A stretch of 10,511 nt of DNA. It comes from JAJRXG01 sp047634015 (GTDB lineage Bacteria > Bacteroidota > Bacteroidia > Chitinophagales > Saprospiraceae). Below are positions 5,900-10,511 of this stretch, in pieces. How positions within the stretch are numbered: the first letter of the stretch is position 1; every line of letters begins with the position of its first letter. A program made the position numbers and the translations under genes. The stretch is from positions 1-10,511 of the forward strand of contig JBLIDB010000179.1 of NCBI GenBank assembly GCA_047634015.1. Reading direction: 5' to 3'. The notes under the pieces were generated by a model that was not told where the DNA came from, made no database searches, and saw only the letters and a list, made by a program, of their open reading frames with translations.

Positions 5900-8836
5900 T
5901 TACTTCACTATAAGTAATTTGGCATTTATAGTTTTATACGGTGTTATTATCTGCACAACTGACAATCCAGAATATTTCATTTGCATGTCATCTGTATCCA
6001 AGGCAAGTTCGTTAATGCCCTTGGTTACTTGGATATTTCGCTGATAAAGCTTTCTTCCGTCTACTGAATTCACAATTATCTGGGCATCGTGATTCTCAAT
6101 AGAATGGAATTTCAAAGTCGCAATTCCTTTGGTTGGGTTCGGACTAACATTAATTCCTTCGAAAGTACTCGATATAGATTTATTCAATTTTATTGATCTA
6201 ACATATAATTCATTACTATACACCTGTGGATCTAAGGATTTTCCCAAACTAACTATTGTATTAGATTCGTCATATTGCAATGCAAAAAGAGGCTTATCAA
6301 TATCAAATTCGATTACGGAATTGATATTCCATGAAATTCTTATCTCTCCATCTACGATGTTAATCATATCTGAACTTAATGCTACTTGTCCACTTATAAC
6401 ATCATTCAATGTTTCGTCTGCTTGGATTGACATTTGAAAGCCAGAAATCCACGCTCTCTGATCTATATAGAATCTAACGGTGGTCTTATTTTTTTCATTA
6501 GTAATTTCAGCCCTAAAATCTATTCTTTCGTTAGATCGAATCCCTGAACCTCTATCAACGGTATTGTCACCATTTATATCTCCAGTTTTTACTGCAGTAA
6601 AATCTGCATGCTGCATTGGTTCAGGAAGATCAAATACTTCTATGTAAGAATCGTAAGAAAATGGGTCAATTGCGAGTTGTTCTTGCGCCGTACCTACTAA
6701 ATTCCAAACATTATTATTATCAAAACTGTTCTTCTTGCCGATTAGAATCTTTCTTAATTCTATCAGATCCTGAGCAGTAATATTTCCTGAATTATTAATA
6801 TCGGCTGCAATTTGTTTATAGGGTGAGTCCAGCTTTCTTAAACCCAAAATATGGCGTTGGATTTCAATTAAGTCCCTGGTTGTCAGTCCATCAAGAACGT
6901 CTCCATCCTTTTTAGCTTGAATCATATAATCTCGATGCACTATAGCATTTTCAAATACGTATTTACCATCTTCTCCACTCATTATTTTTACATCTCTATC
7001 TGAGCTTTCTATTGATATCTCTGTGTTCTTCACTTTATTCTTGAAAGCGGATACTACTTGGCCCGTAATCCTTGCTGAAGTTTGTACGTCTCTTCCTGGC
7101 TCTGCAGGACAGCAGCAATTATAAATATCTATATCTCCAATACTCGTTTTGAAATCAATAGGTGTTGCTACGTCTTCACTAAAAGAGATATAAATATCTG
7201 TATTCGCGCTTGTCTCTAAGATATTTCCAGAAGCATCTATACCTTGAGCTCCATATATTGAACATCGTGAAGCATCTCGTGCCCCTGGAGAACCGCAATT
7301 AATTGTAGCCCAGACCAAATCATCACACGCCGCATCAATTACACAATTTTCTTCTTTAGGACCATAAGATACTCCACCTGAAGAAGAAGATCCAAGAATA
7401 TTTCCGTCAGGATGATTAAGATCATTTGGTGAAAATATACCTACAAAAAATTGTTGATTGTGTTCCCATATTCCATTATTCAATACATATTCATGTACTT
7501 GAGCTTTATGCGGATGTCCTCTTTCACTTACCAATACTTTATTACAGTCCGCAGAGAAAGCGATATCTGTGATTTTTGCTTGTCTTCCGAAAGGCACTGT
7601 AAATTCCAATTGCTCTGAGCCTATGAAATTTCCATTTCCACCTATGAATACACTGTATATTTCCTTATCCCGATCTTTTATTCCAGCTTCTTCTAAACTT
7701 GATCTAGAAAAGAATAATTTCTTAGCCGCGCCACAACTTCTAATCTGAACAGCCCATATGCGGTCTAACGTTCTAACCATTCCATCTGAAGCATGAGTTT
7801 CGTATTCATCCCATGGATCCAATATGAAATCAATAACTCCAGTAGTGGCATTTATACTATAGATCTTACCATCTTCTAAGTTTGATGCGAATAAGTGATT
7901 GGATCGCTCATCATAGGCTATGTTACCAATACCATTACCGATTGGAGATCTTCCTTCTATTGAAGTTGAAGCACATTGGACGTCATTTCCTGAATTAGGA
8001 ATTTGTGTTCCACCGATCGCAGCTACAGAATTCAAATATACCGTACTCGTACTTACTAAAGTTGTTATCGATTGATCGATAAATGAAGTTTTATAAATAG
8101 CCGCTGCTCCTCCAGGGCCAGGGCAGGTCGGTGGAGTATCTCCTCTCAAAAATACGGGATCTATAGCCTCAGCATAAATTTTAAAGTCCAAAGCATAAAC
8201 ATCCGAAGCTGCAAAAAAGATAGAACCATCAACTGGGCTCAAAGCTGTACCGAAGACTTGACCTATGTCGCCAAGCTGCCATGTATTAGGGCGTATAAAG
8301 CCTACCTTATTAGCGATTGAATCCAATGGATCTGTCCAATTCGCCCCTCGTGGGGCTAAGGAATTTTTTCTTGTGTCTATAATTGCCGCTGTATAGTTAT
8401 CTGATTCAAATGCGGAACAAGTAACTACGGCATAACCGCACCATGGGCTTGGATCCACTGGGCACGTCTCTGGACATTCTCCCGTATTATCATTTATATC
8501 AAGATCCACTTCACAAATTGTCGTATTACCACAAGCATCCCTTATATAAATTAGTACCGTTTGTTCCTTACCATCCTCACTCATGAAGATTTTGCTCATT
8601 TCCAAAACATCTGGATTGAACGAAATAAAGAAGCTATCAAGACTTGTAGCGTCATCATAAATCTTATTAATGAAATCTTTTGCCCAAACCTCTACCATAC
8701 ATGCTCCAGGCATATAGGAAGTATTAAGATCTTGACAAAATGGTGTCAATGGTGGACAGTCAGTTTGCGCTTGAGCATCCCATGGTCCAAATAGACCAAG
8801 ACCAACGATTAAAAGAGTATAGATTGTAGTTCTCAT
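5900..8836 (-). CDS. Large secreted T9SS cargo protein with dockerin-like and cohesin-like modules
   Basis: A 978-residue exported protein. Residues 1-24 are a signal peptide (MRTT, hydrophobic core, AQAQ). Residues 60-117 are HYR-like, with RDACGNTTICEVDLDIND. Residues about 135-470 look like a beta-propeller (GNIAYDERSNHLFASN, GKIYSINATTGVIDFI, ITDIAFSADCNKVLVSE). A cysteine cluster NCCCPAEPG lies at 573-581. Residues 587-645 resemble a carboxypeptidase-regulatory beta-sandwich. Residues 645-702 carry two dockerin-like repeats (GLTTRDLIEIQRHILG and DINNSGNITAQDLIELRKIL), and a further calcium-type loop GDINGDNTVD is at 752-761. Residues 775-885 look cohesin-like. Residues 895-978 are a T9SS type A sorting domain (INVSPNPTKG to LLIVK), normally removed on export and surface anchoring. 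No catalytic motif is seen. Adhesion or a surface scaffold is the likely role, but this is inference. The modular tail is typical of Saprospirales-type proteins. Confidence 0.92.
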   Translation of the reverse strand: MRTTIYTLLIVGLGLFGPWDAQAQTDCPPLTPFCQDLNTSYMPGACMVEVWAKDFINKIYDDATSLDSFFISFNPDVLEMSKIFMSEDGKEQTVLIYIRDACGNTTICEVDLDINDNTGECPETCPVDPSPWCGYAVVTCSAFESDNYTAAIIDTRKNSLAPRGANWTDPLDSIANKVGFIRPNTWQLGDIGQVFGTALSPVDGSIFFAASDVYALDFKIYAEAIDPVFLRGDTPPTCPGPGGAAAIYKTSFIDQSITTLVSTSTVYLNSVAAIGGTQIPNSGNDVQCASTSIEGRSPIGNGIGNIAYDERSNHLFASNLEDGKIYSINATTGVIDFILDPWDEYETHASDGMVRTLDRIWAVQIRSCGAAKKLFFSRSSLEEAGIKDRDKEIYSVFIGGNGNFIGSEQLEFTVPFGRQAKITDIAFSADCNKVLVSERGHPHKAQVHEYVLNNGIWEHNQQFFVGIFSPNDLNHPDGNILGSSSSGGVSYGPKEENCVIDAACDDLVWATINCGSPGARDASRCSIYGAQGIDASGNILETSANTDIYISFSEDVATPIDFKTSIGDIDIYNCCCPAEPGRDVQTSARITGQVVSAFKNKVKNTEISIESSDRDVKIMSGEDGKYVFENAIVHRDYMIQAKKDGDVLDGLTTRDLIEIQRHILGLRKLDSPYKQIAADINNSGNITAQDLIELRKILIGKKNSFDNNNVWNLVGTAQEQLAIDPFSYDSYIEVFDLPEPMQHADFTAVKTGDINGDNTVDRGSGIRSNERIDFRAEITNEKNKTTVRFYIDQRAWISGFQMSIQADETLNDVISGQVALSSDMINIVDGEIRISWNINSVIEFDIDKPLFALQYDESNTIVSLGKSLDPQVYSNELYVRSIKLNKSISSTFEGINVSPNPTKGIATLKFHSIENHDAQIIVNSVDGRKLYQRNIQVTKGINELALDTDDMQMKYSGLSVVQIITPYKTINAKLLIVK

Positions 8837-8951
8837 GTTCTAATAATATTAAAACTCACTTGTAACAGGACTTTTGCCAGTTACTAATTAACTTAGGTTA
8901 ACAGAAATATCTCAGTGGTCTGACTGCTGGGATGAAACAGTCGTGGAACAA

Positions 8952-8977
8952 ACATATTACAAATTAATGTAATATGT
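8952..8977. repeat. 9-bp inverted repeat upstream of the DUF4230 gene
   Basis: Arms ACATATTAC (8952-8960) and GTAATATGT (8969-8977) have an AT-rich 8-base spacer. It lies in the divergent gap between the large secreted-protein gene and the DUF4230 gene, about 100 bases before the latter. There is no T-run, so it is more like an operator-style dyad than a terminator. AT-rich sequence makes chance dyads common. Confidence 0.4.
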
Positions 8978-9028
8978 ATTATCCTGACAGTTAAATTAAC
9001 ACATATAATATATTATAATAATATAATT

Positions 9029-9036
9029 TAAGATTG
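9029..9036 (+). promoter_or_regulatory. Candidate -7 box (TAAGATTG), one mismatch
   Basis: TAAGATTG differs by one base from TAnnTTTG. It lies 41 bases before the preferred ATG at 9077 and 14 before the alternative ATG at 9050. It follows a very AT-rich stretch (9001-9028). No firm -33 element is seen, so this is a weak call. Confidence 0.25.
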
Positions 9037-9076
9037 CAATAATTGAATTATGTTCTGCTTCCTGCGTTTTACACAT

Positions 9077-9673
9077 ATGAAATATTTGAAAGCTCTACTT
9101 GTTACTATTCTTTGCCTTTTAGCAATCATTGGTACACTATCTATCTCCAACTTATGGCAAAAATGGACCAATCCCAAAACCGTAGTTTCCGCGACTGTGC
9201 TATTAGAGCGCATTGAGAAAGTAGTCAAGCTTACCACTGTGGAAGGAAATTTTTCTGAGATATACAACTATAAGAATCACATTGTAGCGGATATATGGCC
9301 TTTAAGAAAAAAGGCCATTGTCCGAATCAATGCCAAAGTTGCAGTAGGATATAATTTCAACGATCTAAATATTGATATCAATAATGAATCGCATATAATC
9401 ACAATCCAAAACTTCCCAGAAGCAGAGATTCTCAGTATCGAACATGATATGAACTATTACAACTTTGAGAATGGGCTTTTCAATATGATAACGAACAAAG
9501 ATATCACCGAAATGGGCATAAAGGCCAAGCAATTCATTGCTGACAAAGCGATCGAAAGTGATCTTTTTAATCGTGCTGAAGAACAAAAAATCGAACTCTT
9601 TGATATGCTGGGGTTAGCCATGGGAGCTTCCGGTTGGAAGCTCATTTATCCTGATTCACTTCTCCTGAAATAA
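9077..9673 (+). CDS. DUF4230 domain protein, membrane-anchored
   Basis: A 198-residue protein from the ATG at 9077. An in-frame ATG at 9050 would add nine residues (MFCFLRFTH) ahead of a normal MKYLK start, so the later start is preferred. Residues 5-24 form one hydrophobic segment (LKALLVTILCLLAIIGTLSI), an uncleaved anchor or signal sequence. The rest matches my recollection of DUF4230 proteins: ERIEKVVKLTTVEGNFSEIYNYK, then an RKKAIVRINAKVAVGYNF strand pair, then TIQNFPEAEILSIEHDMNYYNFENGLFN. The bulk should lie outside the cytoplasmic membrane. The family has no settled function and I assign none. The ECF sigma gene begins 121 bases downstream on the same strand. No terminator was found between them, but the gap is long enough for a separate promoter. 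Confidence 0.8.
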   Translation: MKYLKALLVTILCLLAIIGTLSISNLWQKWTNPKTVVSATVLLERIEKVVKLTTVEGNFSEIYNYKNHIVADIWPLRKKAIVRINAKVAVGYNFNDLNIDINNESHIITIQNFPEAEILSIEHDMNYYNFENGLFNMITNKDITEMGIKAKQFIADKAIESDLFNRAEEQKIELFDMLGLAMGASGWKLIYPDSLLLK

Positions 9674-9794
9674 TTTCCCAAAACTGCTCTCAATCGGAAT
9701 AACTGCGACCATCATAGCAGCAATACACCTTAATGTATCGTTAAAAACATAGACTTTGGATTGTTCCTAAGTAAAGAAATTGTTACATTGGGTT

Positions 9795-10358
9795 ATGGAT
9801 ATTGCACTTCGTCTGCATAAAGAGCATGATTACCTTGCCGCCTGCGTACGTCAAGAACGTTGGGCTCAAGAGTTACTATACAAAGATTACTACGGTATTC
9901 TTATGCCTTTATGCCAGAGATACGCTAATAACAAAGAGGATGCTTTAGACATCATGCATGAAGGTTTCATTAAAGTATTTAAGCATATCGGCAAATACCA
10001 AATGGGGACTTCTCTTAATGCTTGGATTAAGCGGATCATGGTTAATACTGCTATTGACTTTTATCGAAAAAAAGTACGTAGACGAACAGAAGACCTCGAT
10101 ACCGCTTACAGTGTCAAAAGCTCCGATCCCAATGCAATTAATTTCTTAGCCGCAGAAGAAATTATTCAGCACCTCTACAAACTATCACCTTCCTATAGGT
10201 CCATATTCAATCTATATGTGATAGAAGGATATTCTCATCGAGAGATTGCTGAAAAAATGAACATCTCAGAAAGCACTTCGAGGTCTAATCTTGTTAAAGC
10301 AAGGGCTAAACTGAGAGCCTCATTATTGGCAGTTAATGCGGAATATGCAAGACGATAG
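9795..10358 (+). CDS. RNA polymerase sigma factor, ECF (sigma-70 family)
   Basis: A 187-residue ECF sigma factor that directs RNA polymerase to a specific promoter set. Region 2 spans about 25-93 (LYKDYYGILMPLCQRYANN, DALDIMHEGFIKVFKHI, SLNAWIKRIMVNTAIDFYRKK). Region 4 spans about 122-176, with LSPSYRSIFNLYVIEGYSHREIAEKM followed by the recognition helix around SESTSRSNLVKARAKLR. The frame extends upstream to a TTG at 9780, but the ATG at 9795 fits the family's usual N-terminus and is preferred. A TAGACTTTG element at 9750-9758 is a loose match to a -7 box. The stop codon overlaps the next gene by 14 bases, which implies translational coupling. By this arrangement the downstream product may control the sigma factor. 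Confidence 0.93.
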   Translation: MDIALRLHKEHDYLAACVRQERWAQELLYKDYYGILMPLCQRYANNKEDALDIMHEGFIKVFKHIGKYQMGTSLNAWIKRIMVNTAIDFYRKKVRRRTEDLDTAYSVKSSDPNAINFLAAEEIIQHLYKLSPSYRSIFNLYVIEGYSHREIAEKMNISESTSRSNLVKARAKLRASLLAVNAEYARR

Positions 10359-10511
10359 ATTTGATGCCGAAATAAAAAAAATCCTCCAAGATTTTGAAGG
10401 AAAGGATGACTCAGGTGTAAGCTGGTCACAGATGAGTGATCGTTTAGATAAAGAGTTATCTCAGTCTGATGATGATATAGAGGAATTTGATCAGAATATA
10501 CGGACACAGTT
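10345..10511 (+). CDS. Partial acidic protein, start only; candidate sigma regulator
   Basis: An ATG at 10345 opens a frame that remains open for 55 codons to the window edge. It begins 14 bases before the end of the ECF sigma gene's stop codon. The visible N-terminus is hydrophilic and very acidic: MQDDRFDAEIKKILQDFEG, then SWSQMSDRLDKELSQSDDD. The pattern of a short acidic lead followed by an xWxxMSDRLD helix resembles the cytoplasmic N-termini of Bacteroidota proteins encoded directly after ECF sigma genes, often followed by a membrane segment. No membrane segment or zinc-binding HxxxCxxC motif is visible in this part. The anti-sigma role is inferred from position only. Confidence 0.7.
   Translation, partial: MQDDRFDAEIKKILQDFEGKDDSGVSWSQMSDRLDKELSQSDDDIEEFDQNIRTQ

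Noticed and set aside
6129..6437. Plus-strand open frame inside the large secreted-protein gene
   Set aside because: It is antisense to the cohesin-like and sorting-domain coding region, with no recognisable domain or start signal.
8561..8794. Plus-strand open frame antisense to the secreted protein's N-terminal region
   Set aside because: It opposes a coding region with a convincing signal peptide and HYR-like domain; composition is that of a shadow frame.
9365..9645. Minus-strand frames within the DUF4230 gene
   Set aside because: Both are antisense to a recognised family sequence and resemble nothing.
9780..9794. Longer start of the ECF sigma factor at a TTG
   Set aside because: The ATG at 9795 gives a normal-length protein, and the five extra residues have no family counterpart.

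Overview
The window looks like a piece of a chromosome from a Bacteroidota bacterium, most likely Saprospirales-like. The main evidence is a large secreted protein with a type IX secretion (T9SS) C-terminal sorting domain and the dockerin-like/cohesin-like tail common in that group. Supporting signs are AT-rich DNA, weak Shine-Dalgarno sequences, a TAnnTTTG-type -7 box before one gene, and a DUF4230 protein. The taxonomic call is inference from protein style; no rRNA or marker gene is present.

Positions 1-3447 form a nucleotide-sugar block. On the minus strand lies a UDP-N-acetylhexosamine-type dehydrogenase (TviB/WbpA-like) that stops before its C-terminal UDP-binding domain. Divergent from it, on the plus strand, are UDP-glucose 6-dehydrogenase and UDP-glucuronate decarboxylase. 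These two make UDP-glucuronate and then UDP-xylose, donors for surface polysaccharide or protein glycans. A strong bidirectional terminator (3459-3488) closes this operon against the convergent next gene.

Positions 3507-4028 (minus) encode a small basic protein: an IS3 OrfA-like helix-turn-helix, an ESA repeat, a histone-H1-like Lys/Ala tail and a C-terminal coiled coil. This is the most unusual gene of the window. It resembles a domesticated transposase DNA-binding domain turned into a possible nucleoid or chromatin-type protein.

Positions 4224-8836 (minus) hold three genes read in the order: 978-residue T9SS cargo protein, FkbM-family methyltransferase, glycosyltransferase with a DAD motif. 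A terminator-like hairpin fills the short gap between the first two and ends only two bases before the methyltransferase start codon. The methyltransferase and glycosyltransferase are 10 bases apart and are probably co-transcribed; they may modify a glycan or a glycosylated surface protein.

Positions 9077-10511 (plus) hold a membrane-anchored DUF4230 protein, an ECF sigma factor, and the start of an acidic protein that overlaps the sigma factor by 14 bases and runs off the window. By position the last is a candidate regulator of the sigma factor.

No rRNA, tRNA, CRISPR array or complete mobile element was seen.
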